From Propionibacteriaceae bacterium (GTDB lineage: Bacteria; Actinomycetota; Actinomycetes; Propionibacteriales; Propionibacteriaceae), in NCBI GenBank assembly GCA_027346035.1, contig DAIESZ010000032.1, positions 1-12,295 of the forward strand: DNA of 12,295 nucleotides, read 5' to 3'. The notes beneath the pieces are model-generated. The model was given only the letters and a program-made list of their open reading frames with translations, was not told the DNA's origin and did not search any database. The position numbers and the translations under genes were made by a program. Shown here piece after piece: positions 1 to 8,786 of the stretch; positions within the stretch are counted from its first letter, which is position 1, and each line of letters opens with the position of its first letter.

Positions 1-2
1 TG

Positions 3-842
3 CGCGACGGCGTCTACGTCGCGACCCTCGAGCCGGCAACGGTGAACGTCGGGCTCGTCGTCGGTGCGGACGCCGTGCTGCTCATCGACACCGGCTCGTC
101 ACCCCGGCAGGGCGCCGGGCTGGCCGACTCGGTCGTCGAACTGCTCGGCCGTCCGATCACTCACATCGTGGTCACTCACTGGCACTTCGATCACTTCTTC
201 GGGCTGGCTGGGATCCCCGGCGTCGTGTCCTACGGCCACGAGTCGCTGCGCTCCCGGCTCGCTGGTGACGACATCGATCCGGAGGTCATCCGCCGCGAAC
301 TCGGCTTCGACGCCGCAGAGCTGGTCGCGCCCACCGACGACATCTCGATCGTGCGGGCGATCGACCTCGGGGGCCGGCGGATCGAGATCCTCGCGCCCGG
401 GGCCGCCCACACCGACGGCGACCTGTGCATCTACGTTCCCGATGCCCGGGTGGTCTTCACCGGGGACCTCGTCGAGACTTCCGCCGACCCGGCCGTCGGC
501 CCCGACTCGAGCCTGGCCGGGTGGTCGATGGCGCTCGACGGCGTCCTGTCCGGCGCCGGTCACGCCGACGATCTCCTGTTCGTGCCCGGCCATGGCGATC
601 CGGTCGATGCCATGGCAGTAGCCGAACAGCAAGCGGCGCTGGCATCGATGTGGGCCAGCGCCGAGGACTGTTTCCGCGAGGGCGTGACGATCGACGACGT
701 CATCGCCGACCTCAACGGCCCGCGAGAGCACGCCTGGCCGTTCGCCCCCCAGCACGTCGTCGACATCCTTCCCCACGTCTTTGCGGAACTGCGGCGCCGG
801 GGCGTCACGTCGCGGCGTGGCCTGCCCATCGCGTCGATCTGA
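3..842 (+). CDS. Metallo-beta-lactamase-fold hydrolase, 5' end cut by the window
   Basis: Probable cytoplasmic metal-dependent hydrolase of the metallo-beta-lactamase superfamily; the substrate cannot be told. The frame is open to the left edge: the codons before the GTG at 42 read RDGVYVATLEPAT, typical of the N-terminal strand of this fold, so 42 is unlikely to be the true start. Counting from the GTG at 42, the metal-binding motif THWHFDH is at residues 45-51 (H46, H48, D50, H51), followed by the third-site histidine in AAHTDGD (H123), the bridging aspartate in FTGDL (D142) and the last histidine in VPGHGDP (H184). All zinc ligands are present, so the enzyme should be active. The layout fits small glyoxalase-II-like or quinoprotein-relay-like members; there is no signal peptide in the visible part. 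It ends about 70 bases before the hrcA CIRCE element and is probably a separate transcription unit. The fold is certain, the function open. Confidence 0.85.
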   Translation, partial: RDGVYVATLEPATVNVGLVVGADAVLLIDTGSSPRQGAGLADSVVELLGRPITHIVVTHWHFDHFFGLAGIPGVVSYGHESLRSRLAGDDIDPEVIRRELGFDAAELVAPTDDISIVRAIDLGGRRIEILAPGAAHTDGDLCIYVPDARVVFTGDLVETSADPAVGPDSSLAGWSMALDGVLSGAGHADDLLFVPGHGDPVDAMAVAEQQAALASMWASAEDCFREGVTIDDVIADLNGPREHAWPFAPQHVVDILPHVFAELRRRGVTSRRGLPIASI

Positions 843-883
843 TCCCCCGAGTGACCCGTGGCGGAGCCCCGGACACGAGCGGA

Positions 884-913
884 TTCCCGGTAGCGTGTGC
901 CGGCAGGTAAGCT
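884..913 (+). promoter_or_regulatory. Candidate SigA-type promoter for hrcA-dnaJ
   Basis: TTCCCG at 884-889 and TAAGCT at 908-913 are separated by 18 bases and would place the transcript start at the beginning of the CIRCE repeat, the usual position for HrcA repression. Both boxes are poor matches to consensus (3 of 6 each). TAGCGT at 891-896 is an alternative -10. This call rests mainly on its position relative to the operator. Confidence 0.3.
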
Positions 914-938
914 GGCACTCGCACGATGTGAGTGCCAG
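912..938 (+). promoter_or_regulatory. CIRCE operator (HrcA binding site)
   Basis: A perfect 9-base inverted repeat, CTGGCACTC (912-920) and GAGTGCCAG (930-938), is separated by exactly 9 bases. This is the known CIRCE architecture (TTAGCACTC-N9-GAGTGCTAA), with the outer bases in the GC-rich form. It lies 91 bases before hrcA, so HrcA probably represses its own gene and the genes co-transcribed with it (dnaJ, perhaps rsmE and tgt) until heat shock draws GroE chaperonin away. No second CIRCE was seen in the window. Confidence 0.95.
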
Positions 939-988
939 GTTTGCCGTGCCCATCGCCCCAGCGCAGGCTGGGCGAGCACGGCTCGGCA

Positions 989-1006
989 GGCGCGCGAGGG
1001 CGCGCC
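989..1006 (+). other. GC hairpin in the hrcA leader
   Basis: GGCGCGC (989-995) and GCGCGCC (1000-1006) form a perfect 7-base-pair stem with a GAGG loop, 13 bases before the Shine-Dalgarno sequence of hrcA. There is no T-run, so it is unlikely to be an intrinsic terminator. It could stabilise the leader or be chance in GC-rich DNA. Confidence 0.35.
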
Positions 1007-1029
1007 GGAAGTTGGCGTGAGGAGGGACG

Positions 1030-2052
1030 ATGCTCGACGACCGGAAACTTGACGTGCTGAAGGCGATCGTCACCGATTACGTGTCCAGCAAGGAACCCGT
1101 CGGGTCGAAGTCACTGGTCGAGCGGCATGGGTTGCGGGTGTCACCGGCGACCGTCCGCAACGACATGGCGGTGCTCGAGGAAGAGGGCTACATCGTCCAG
1201 CCGCACACGAGCGCCGGACGCATTCCCACCGACAAGGGCTACCGGTTGTTCGTTGACCGGCTCGCCACGGTCAAGCCGCTGTCGCCGGCCGAACGCCGCG
1301 CGATCAGCACGTTCCTCGCCGGCGCAATCGACCTCGACGATGTCATGGGGCGCACGGTCCGGCTGCTCGCCCAGGTCACCAGCCAGGTGGCGATCGTTCA
1401 GTATCCGGCGGCGCCGGCCGCACAGATCCGTCACGTCGAACTGGTCGGACTCACCACCGATCGCGCGCTGGTCGTGCTCATCACCTCCAGCGGCACCGTC
1501 GAGCAGCGCACGCTGGAACTTCCGCACGTGAGCGACGACCACATCGCCCAGCTGCGGGCGCTGCTCAACTCCCATCTCATCGGGATCGCCCCGTCGGCCG
1601 CGGTCGACCGCCTTGCGGCGCTGGCCACCGACCTCGACCTGGCGCTGCGCCCGATCGGGACGCCGGTGATCGCGGTCCTGCTCGACATGCTGGCCAGCGA
1701 CGCGTCCGACCGGGTCGTGGTGGGCGGCGTGCCGAACCTGGCGCGATTCGGTGACCAGTTCGAGACCACCGTGCGACCGGTGCTCGAGGCGCTCGAAGAG
1801 AACGTCGTGCTGCTCCGGTTGCTCGGCGAGGCCGCCTCGTCGGTCGACGGGGAGGTCACGGTTCGCATCGGGCACGAGAATCCCTACGAGACGCTGCAGA
1901 CGACGTCGTTGGTCGCGAGCAGCTATGGCACAGTGTCCGACGGCCGGGCGACCCTCGGCATCGTCGGGCCCACCCGCATGGACTACCCCTCGACGATGGC
2001 CTCGGTGCGCGCCGTGGCCCGATACGTCGGCCGTTTCCTGGCAGAAGGATGA
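1030..2052 (+). CDS. hrcA: Heat-inducible transcription repressor HrcA
   Basis: Repressor of class I heat-shock genes; binds CIRCE as a dimer and depends on GroEL for its active fold. The 340 residues match the usual length. The N-terminal winged helix is seen at about residues 1-80, with the signature VSPATVRNDMAVLEEEGY at 37-54 followed by QPHTSAGRIPTDKGYR. The rest is the GAF-like and dimerisation part, including RVVVGGVPNL and a C-terminal GIVGPTRMDYPSTMASVR typical of the family. The start is clear: ATG at 1030 with AGGAGGG at 1020-1026. A perfect CIRCE sits upstream, so the gene is almost certainly autoregulated. dnaJ follows after 12 bases. In many actinobacteria the gene before hrcA is hemW; here it is an unrelated metallo-hydrolase. 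Confidence 0.97.
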   Translation: MLDDRKLDVLKAIVTDYVSSKEPVGSKSLVERHGLRVSPATVRNDMAVLEEEGYIVQPHTSAGRIPTDKGYRLFVDRLATVKPLSPAERRAISTFLAGAIDLDDVMGRTVRLLAQVTSQVAIVQYPAAPAAQIRHVELVGLTTDRALVVLITSSGTVEQRTLELPHVSDDHIAQLRALLNSHLIGIAPSAAVDRLAALATDLDLALRPIGTPVIAVLLDMLASDASDRVVVGGVPNLARFGDQFETTVRPVLEALEENVVLLRLLGEAASSVDGEVTVRIGHENPYETLQTTSLVASSYGTVSDGRATLGIVGPTRMDYPSTMASVRAVARYVGRFLAEG

Positions 2053-2064
2053 TCGACACCACTC

Positions 2065-3233
2065 ATGAGCACTGACTACTACGAGGTGCTCGGCTTGCCG
2101 CGCGACGCGACACCCGAGCAGATCAAGAAGGCGTACCGCCGGATGGCGATGAAGGTGCACCCCGACGTCGCCCAGGAGCCTGACGCCGCCGAGAAGTTCA
2201 AGCAGGTGCAGGAGGCCTACGAGGTCCTGCACGACCCGCACAAGCGCGACATCTACGACCGCGGCGGCGACCCCTTGGGCGGTGGCTACGGCGGCGGGTT
2301 CGGCGGATTCGGCCAGGGTGGCTTCAGCGGAGGATACGACTTCACCAACCTCGTCGACGCCATGTTCGGAGCGGCCACCTCGCGCGGGCCGCGGTCGCGG
2401 GTGCGCCGTGGCCAGGACGCGCTGGTGCGCATGGACCTCAGCCTCGCCGACGCCGCCTTCGGCGTCACCAAGCCGCTCAACGTCGACACCGCGGTGGTCT
2501 GTCCCCGGTGCAGCGGATCGGGGGCCGCGGATGGCTCCCAGCCGGTCACCTGCTCGTTGTGCGACGGGCGCGGCGAGGTCACCCAGGTGCAGCGTTCGTT
2601 CCTCGGTGACATCCGCACGTCGCAGGCCTGCCCCCAGTGCCGTGGCTTAGGCACGATCATCCCGCATCCCTGCGGCGAGTGCTCCGGCGAGGGTCGCGTG
2701 CGCAGCAACCGCACCATCAACGTCAAGATCCCCGCAGGGGTGCACACCGGGAACCGCATCCATCTCGAGTCGCACGGCGAGGTCGGACCGGGCGGGGGAC
2801 CCGCAGGCGACCTCTACGTCGAACTGCAGGTGCTCGACCACGACACGTTCAGGCGCGACGGCGACAACCTCGAGACGGTCGTCAAGATCCCGATGACCGC
2901 CGCGGCCCTCGGCACGACGATCACCCTGCGCACCCTCGAGGCGGAGCGTGACGACTCCCGGCCCGAGGACCGCCAGGTCGAGGTGACGGTGCCCGCGGGA
3001 ACCCAGCCCGGCACCCGAGTGGCGCTGGCCGGCCGCGGGGTGGCCCGGCTGAGGGGTGGCGGACGCGGCGACCTCGGCGTCACGTTCCTCGTGCAGACGC
3101 CCAGCCGACTCGACGACGAGCAGCGCGAATTGCTGCGCCGACTGGCCGAACTACGCGACGAGACCACCGTCACGGCGAACCACCAGTCCCCCAACAGGTC
3201 GGTGTTCGGACGCCTCAAGGAGGCCTTCGGCGC

Positions 3234-3237
<4 letters not shown>
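2065..3237 (+). CDS. dnaJ: Chaperone protein DnaJ (HrcA-linked DnaJ2 type)
   Basis: Co-chaperone that delivers unfolded clients to DnaK and stimulates its ATPase; cytoplasmic. All canonical parts are present in 390 residues: J domain at 1-70 with HPD at 32-34; a Gly/Phe-rich linker at about 71-91; the zinc domain with four repeats CPRCSGSG (146), CSLCDGRG (163), CPQCRGLG (189) and CGECSGEG (203); then the C-terminal client-binding domains. C146/C149 with C203/C206 would form one zinc site and C163/C166 with C189/C192 the other. Its place directly behind hrcA, not behind dnaK-grpE, fits the second actinobacterial DnaJ (DnaJ2). There is no Shine-Dalgarno close to the ATG; the AGAAGGA at 2043-2049 is too far upstream, so translation probably depends on coupling to hrcA, which ends 12 bases before. 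It overlaps rsmE by 4 bases. Confidence 0.97.
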
Positions 3238-5209
<1,972 letters not shown>

Positions 5210-5221
5210 CCGCGCCACACC

Positions 5222-5242
5222 CGTCGGCCCGGCGCGCCGACG
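5222..5242 (+). terminator. Hairpin after tgt, possible terminator
   Basis: CGTCGGC (5222-5228) and GCCGACG (5236-5242) form a perfect 7-pair stem around a 7-base loop, 13 bases after the tgt stop. The following bases are AATCCCCTGTGTT, with no run of T, as is common for actinobacterial terminators. It probably ends the hrcA-dnaJ-rsmE-tgt transcript, at least in part. Confidence 0.45.
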
Positions 5243-5283
5243 AATCCCCTGTGTTCCCTGGCGCCGAGTGGCAAGATCGGGTC

Positions 5284-5736
5284 ATGGACACCGAATTCGA
5301 CGAAGCTGTGCCCGACGAATCGGAGCAGCTCGACCAGTTGCAGCGTGACGAGACGCTCATCAACAGGGGCGTCGATGACGTGCTCGACGAGGGCTACATT
5401 CCGCCCGACCATTGGTCCCCGGCCGAGGGATACGGCAACACGGGCGAGGAGATGCGTCGGGGGGAGACGCTCGACCAGCGGCTGCGCCAGGAGGATCCCG
5501 AACGCGACGGCGACGACGGGGACTGGAACCCCGACCATGAGAAGCGCGAGGTCGGCAGTCGCCGCGCGGGGCGCCTGGTCGACGGCACCCACGGGTACGG
5601 TGGCCTCCACGACGACAGCATCGAGAACATCACCGAAGAGGTCGGCCTGGCGGGTGGGGCCGCCTCCGCCGAGGAGGCCGCGATGTACGTCATCGACGAC
5701 GACGAGCTCGCCTCCGAGGGCGGCGACGACGAGTGA
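5284..5736 (+). CDS. DUF5709 family acidic protein, function unknown
   Basis: Small soluble protein of 150 residues, strongly acidic, without signal peptide or membrane segment. The pattern RDETLINRGVDDVLDEGYIP (21-40), then WSPAEGYGNTGEE and GETLDQRLRQEDPE (60-73), is characteristic of DUF5709, a family I know only from actinobacteria and with no established role. The middle has DHEKREVGSRRAGRLVDG and the end is an acidic tail. The ATG at 5284 begins where the family usually begins; an in-frame GTG at 5251 would add 11 unlikely residues. There is no clear Shine-Dalgarno. CAAGAT at 5272-5277 lies 6 bases before the ATG, the spacing of a leaderless transcript, though no good -35 is seen. Its stop overlaps the start of the next gene by 4 bases (GTGA), so it is co-translated with the peptidase. 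Family call firm, function unknown. Confidence 0.85.
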   Translation: MDTEFDEAVPDESEQLDQLQRDETLINRGVDDVLDEGYIPPDHWSPAEGYGNTGEEMRRGETLDQRLRQEDPERDGDDGDWNPDHEKREVGSRRAGRLVDGTHGYGGLHDDSIENITEEVGLAGGAASAEEAAMYVIDDDELASEGGDDE

Positions 5737-6806
5737 CGACTGCCGATGCCGGTGGGGGAGTGGCCGGTGCGGCATCCGACCTGCGGCTGCCGGCCCCCGG
5801 GGACCTGTCCAGCATGGTGGTGACGGGCGCCCAGTTCGTGCCGCCGGACGCCCTCTACCCCCCGATCGAGCCCTACGACTCGGGCATGCTCGACGTCGGT
5901 GACGGGCAACTGGTCTACTACGAGCAGAGCGGCCGCCCCGACGGCAAGCCCTCCGTGTTCGTCCACGGTGGCCCCGGCGGCGGGGGCGGCACGGATCGGC
6001 GCCGATTCTTCGACCCGCAGCGCTACCGGATCATCTGCTTCGACCAGCGCCAGTGCGGTGCGTCAACCCCCCACGCCTCCACTGCGGCATCCGATCCGAC
6101 GGTCAACACCACCTGGCACCTGGTCGCCGACCTCGAACGGCTTCGCACCCACCTGGGCGTCGACCGGTGGCTCGTGTTCGGCGGATCATGGGGCAGCAGC
6201 CTCGCCCTCGCGTACGCCGAGACCCATCCGGACCGGGTCACCGAGATGGTGCTCCGGGGCATCTTCACCCTGCGACGCAGTGAACTCGACTGGTACTACA
6301 ACGACGGCGCCGGTCACATCGCCCCCGAATGGTGGGACGTGTTCTGCGAGCCGTTGCGCCGGGCCGGCCACGACTTCGCGCACGACAACATCGGCGGCTA
6401 CCACCGGCTGCTCTGGGACGACGATCCAGCGATCGCCCGGGCCGCGGGCCTCGCGTGGACCCGGTGGGAGGCCGCCACCTCGACGCTGCTCTTCTCCCCG
6501 GCCCATGTCGAGTCCATGTCCGACCCCGACTACGCGCTCGCGTTCGCCCGGATCGAGAACCGCTTCTTCGTCCACGGCGGGTGGTTCACCGAGGGTCAGC
6601 TCATCGCCGATGCCAGGCGGCTGCGGGACATCCCTGCGGTCATCGTTCAGGGCCGCTACGACCTGCCCTGCCCTGCGACCACGGCGATCGACCTGCACCG
6701 GGTCTGGCCGGAGGCGGACCTGCGGATGGTGCTGGCCGGTCACTCGGCCATGGAACCCAACATCTGTCGTGAGCTGGTGGCCGCCACCGACCGATTCGCC
6801 GGCTGA
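5733..6806 (+). CDS. pip: Proline iminopeptidase-family alpha/beta hydrolase
   Basis: Predicted cytoplasmic aminopeptidase removing N-terminal proline from peptides (family S33). The 357 residues hold the family landmarks: LYPPIEPYDSGMLDVGDG (41-58), oxyanion-loop HGGPG (78-82), nucleophile elbow GGSWGS (150-155, Ser152), then D310 in QGRYD and H337 in AGHSAMEPN as the remaining triad. The helical cap lies between about 180 and 280. It is somewhat longer than usual because about 38 residues precede the LYPPI block; starts at GTG 5760 or ATG 5814 would shorten this. GTG 5733 was chosen because it overlaps the stop of the DUF5709 gene (GTGA), though the nearest ribosome-site-like CGAGGG is 12 bases off. 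DQRQCGAS stands where many relatives have DQRGxGRS, a small deviation near the active site. Exact substrate is inferred from family only. Confidence 0.9.
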   Translation: MTTADAGGGVAGAASDLRLPAPGDLSSMVVTGAQFVPPDALYPPIEPYDSGMLDVGDGQLVYYEQSGRPDGKPSVFVHGGPGGGGGTDRRRFFDPQRYRIICFDQRQCGASTPHASTAASDPTVNTTWHLVADLERLRTHLGVDRWLVFGGSWGSSLALAYAETHPDRVTEMVLRGIFTLRRSELDWYYNDGAGHIAPEWWDVFCEPLRRAGHDFAHDNIGGYHRLLWDDDPAIARAAGLAWTRWEAATSTLLFSPAHVESMSDPDYALAFARIENRFFVHGGWFTEGQLIADARRLRDIPAVIVQGRYDLPCPATTAIDLHRVWPEADLRMVLAGHSAMEPNICRELVAATDRFAG

Positions 6807-6820
6807 GCGGCGTCCGCTCA
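6804..6820. terminator. Palindrome holding both convergent stop codons
   Basis: TGAGCGG (6804-6810) and CCGCTCA (6814-6820) form a perfect 7-pair stem with a CGT loop. The left TGA is the stop of the peptidase on the + strand; the right TCA is the TGA stop of the transporter on the - strand. No T-run follows on either side. It may act as a compact two-way terminator between the convergent genes. Confidence 0.5.
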
Positions 6821-7546
6821 CAGGCCGTAGGTCGGTTCGACCCGCTTGAGCCAGCGGATGACCGCCAGGCTGATCGGCACCACGCACAGCTCGACCAGGC
6901 ATTTGTAGACGTAGCCGGTGATCGTATAGTTCGCCAGCTCACCCCACGAGATCGAGAACGCGTAGGCGATCGTGCAGAACAGCAGGGTGTCGACGAACTC
7001 GCCGACCAGGGTGGAGGCGATGAGCCGCAGTGCCACCGCGCGTTCGGCCATCCGGGCCTTGAGCCGCACCACGACCAGCGAGTTGAGCAGCTCGCCGGCC
7101 AGGTAGCCCGACAGGCTGGCGACGGTGATCCGGGTCACCGGGGCCAGCACCTGGTTCCAGGCCTCGAAGCCCGGCACGGGGGTGGTCAGGGCGACGACGC
7201 GGTAGGTGAGCGCCGCGAGGAACATCATTGCGAAACCCATCCAGATCGCCCGCTTCGCCCGACGCCAGCCGTAAACCTCGGTCATCACGTCGTCAACGAC
7301 ATAGGAGAGCGGGAACAAGAACGCGCCCCCGTCGAAAATCAGGTTGCCACCGCCGTAGAACCATGAGCTGAACCCTGGGATCCGGGGTCCCTCGAACAGT
7401 TTCGCGGCCGTGACACCCGAGATGATCAACAGGCTCACGAACAGCGCGACCACGAGGTCGTAGTGGGTTGCGGCTCCGGTGGCGTAGCGCACCCGGCCGG
7501 CGTCCGGTGATGCGGCTGCGGACCGCGACTGGGTATCGAGGGGCAT
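6818..7546 (-). CDS. Queuosine precursor transporter (YhhQ/COG1738 family)
   Basis: Inner-membrane permease that imports a queuosine precursor base such as preQ0, preQ1 or queuine. The family signature is clear: NLIFDGGAFLFPLSYVVDD (68-86) followed by VMTEVYGWRRAKRAIW, and a later segment LIASTLVGEFVDTLLF (175-190). From the ATG at 7546 the protein has 242 residues and about six hydrophobic segments (roughly 30-50, 68-86, 98-120, 138-162, 175-198 and 208-232), the normal size and topology. The first 28 residues are polar and vary in the family. The frame stays open to 7774, but that part reads as non-coding. ATG 7570 or GTG 7552 are other possible starts; none has a strong ribosome site. It is convergent with the peptidase (11 bases between stops) and divergent from phoH. 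Together with tgt it suggests salvage; the specific base cannot be read from sequence. Confidence 0.9.
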   Translation of the reverse strand: MPLDTQSRSAAASPDAGRVRYATGAATHYDLVVALFVSLLIISGVTAAKLFEGPRIPGFSSWFYGGGNLIFDGGAFLFPLSYVVDDVMTEVYGWRRAKRAIWMGFAMMFLAALTYRVVALTTPVPGFEAWNQVLAPVTRITVASLSGYLAGELLNSLVVVRLKARMAERAVALRLIASTLVGEFVDTLLFCTIAYAFSISWGELANYTITGYVYKCLVELCVVPISLAVIRWLKRVEPTYGL

Positions 7547-7638
7547 CGTCACGGTGAACCATCCAAGCATGAGCCGCCCCGCGGGGGAACCACCCGGTCG
7601 GTGATCGCTCGCAGCGGACGCCGGTGCCCCCAAGCCGC

Positions 7639-7667
7639 TGGTCCCCGCGCGGCCGGGACCGTAGCAT
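7639..7667 (+). promoter_or_regulatory. Candidate phoH promoter with an overlapping minus-strand -10
   Basis: TAGCAT at 7662-7667, with weak TGGTCC at 7639-7644 and a 17-base spacer, would start a + strand transcript near 7674. On the other strand TACGGT (7663 to 7658) is a -10-like box for the transporter and would give a leader of about 105 bases. The two -10 boxes overlap, so the two directions could compete. An inverted repeat fills the spacer. Boxes are read by eye only. Confidence 0.35.
7640..7660. promoter_or_regulatory. Inverted repeat GGTCCC-N9-GGGACC, possible operator
   Basis: GGTCCC (7640-7645) and GGGACC (7655-7660) are perfect inverted halves 9 bases apart, lying exactly between the proposed -35 and -10 boxes of the phoH promoter and touching the opposite -10. 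This is a natural place for a repressor site. It could also be a chance match in GC-rich DNA or an RNA hairpin in the transporter leader. Confidence 0.3.
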
Positions 7668-7699
7668 GGGAGACGGTGATGGTCGCAGCGGACCTCGCC

Positions 7700-7725
7700 G
7701 TGGCCCCTACCTGTGAGCGGGCCAC
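7700..7725 (+). other. Hairpin in the phoH 5' region
   Basis: GTGGCCC (7700-7706) and GGGCCAC (7719-7725) form a perfect 7-pair stem with a 12-base loop. The loop holds the GTG at 7713, the first usable start of the phoH frame, which argues against heavy use of that GTG or suggests structure-limited initiation. Confidence 0.4.
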
Positions 7726-8786
7726 CCTTCACGCACCAGGGAGACACTCTGAGCACCAGCCAGCCCCACGACATCGCCCACCTGCCGGGTCACCGTGTGA
7801 TCACGGTCCCCGCATCGATCGACATGGTGAACGTCGTGGGCCCCCGGGATGAGTTCCTGCGTCTGCTCGAAGCGCAGCTGGATGCCGACGTGTTCGTGCG
7901 GGGCAACGAGATCACCGTCGATGGCACCACGGCCGAGGTGTCCCACGCCACCGAGGTGTTCACCGAGATGATCACCGTGTTGCGCACCGGGCAGGGGCTG
8001 AGTTCGGAGACCGTCGAGCGGATCATCACGATGAGCGCCGCCGGCCCCGACGTGCGTCCGGCGGAGGTGCTCACCCACAACATCCTGTCGAGTCGTGGTC
8101 GCACGATCCGGCCCAAGACGCTCAACCAGAAGCGATACGTCGACGCCATCGACGCCCACACAGTGGTGTTCGGCATCGGGCCCGCGGGTACCGGCAAGAC
8201 CTACCTCGCGATGGCCAAGGCCGTCCAGGCGCTGCAGGCGAAGGTGGTCAACCGGATCATTCTCACCCGCCCGGCCATCGAAGCAGGCGAGCGGCTCGGA
8301 TTCCTGCCGGGCACCCTCAACGACAAGATCGACCCGTACCTGCGTCCCCTCTACGACGCGCTGCACGACATGGTCGACCCCGACTCGGTTCCCAAGCTTC
8401 TGACCGCGGGCACGATCGAGGTGGCGCCCCTCGCCTACATGCGCGGGCGCACGCTCAACGATGCGTTCATCATCCTCGACGAGGCGCAGAACACCTCGAT
8501 GGAGCAGATGAAGATGTTCCTCACCCGGCTCGGGTTCGGGTCGAAGGTGGTCGTCACCGGCGACATCACCCAGGTCGACCTCCCCGGCGGTCAGCCGAGT
8601 GGACTGCGGGCCGTTCAGGGCATCCTCGACGGCATCGACGACATCGCCTTTTGCACGCTCACCAGCCACGACGTCGTGAGGCACAAGCTGGTCGGACGCA
8701 TCGTCGCGGCCTACGACCGGTACGAGTCGGCGTTGACCCCGCCGACGGGCATGCCTCGGCGCGAGCATCGGGGAGAGCATCGGTGA
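7713..8786 (+). CDS. phoH: PhoH-like ATPase (PhoH/YbeZ family)
   Basis: Cytoplasmic P-loop ATPase of the PhoH/YbeZ family, linked to RNA metabolism through its regular partnership with YbeY. Counting from GTG 7713 (357 residues), the N-terminal part (about 28-120) carries [11 protein letters not shown], the KH-like region found in bacterial members; [14 protein letters not shown] leads to Walker A GPAGTGKT (156-163) and Walker [10 protein letters not shown] (252-260). [13 protein letters not shown] (279-291) and GLRAVQGIL are further conserved ATPase motifs. The exact start is open: GTG 7713 has no ribosome site and lies in a hairpin loop, while CTG 7749 has AGGGAG at the correct distance; GTG 7797 would cut close to the conserved part. 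The longest conventional start is given. The stop overlaps the ybeY start (GTGA), so the two are translationally coupled, as is common. Confidence 0.95.
   Translation: MSGPPFTHQGDTLSTSQPHDIAHLPGHRVITVPASIDMVNVVGPRDEFLRLLEAQLDADVFVRGNEITVDGTTAEVSHATEVFTEMITVLRTGQGLSSETVERIITMSAAGPDVRPAEVLTHNILSSRGRTIRPKTLNQKRYVDAIDAHTVVFGIGPAGTGKTYLAMAKAVQALQAKVVNRIILTRPAIEAGERLGFLPGTLNDKIDPYLRPLYDALHDMVDPDSVPKLLTAGTIEVAPLAYMRGRTLNDAFIILDEAQNTSMEQMKMFLTRLGFGSKVVVTGDITQVDLPGGQPSGLRAVQGILDGIDDIAFCTLTSHDVVRHKLVGRIVAAYDRYESALTPPTGMPRREHRGEHR
7738..7743 (+). promoter_or_regulatory. Ribosome-binding site pointing to a CTG codon in phoH
   Basis: AGGGAG at 7738-7743 is the only good Shine-Dalgarno sequence near the phoH start. 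Five bases later comes CTG (7749-7751), in frame with phoH, followed by AGC ACC AGC. No ATG, GTG or TTG lies at the right distance. This suggests initiation at CTG. Confidence 0.45.

Noticed and set aside
5251..5283. Upstream GTG start for the DUF5709 gene
   Set aside because: It would add 11 residues not expected in the family, and the candidate -10 box and ATG at 5284 fit better.
7547..7660. A preQ1 riboswitch in the transporter leader
   Set aside because: The leader is GC-rich and lacks the A-rich tail and loop pattern of preQ1-I; I see no preQ1-II or preQ1-III layout. Only a 6-pair palindrome was found. A covariance-model search could miss nothing obvious but was not run.
7547..7774. N-terminal extension of the transporter to 7774
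   Set aside because: The extra residues (rich in Gly, Arg, Pro) lie before the family's start and would run through the divergent promoter region into the phoH gene.
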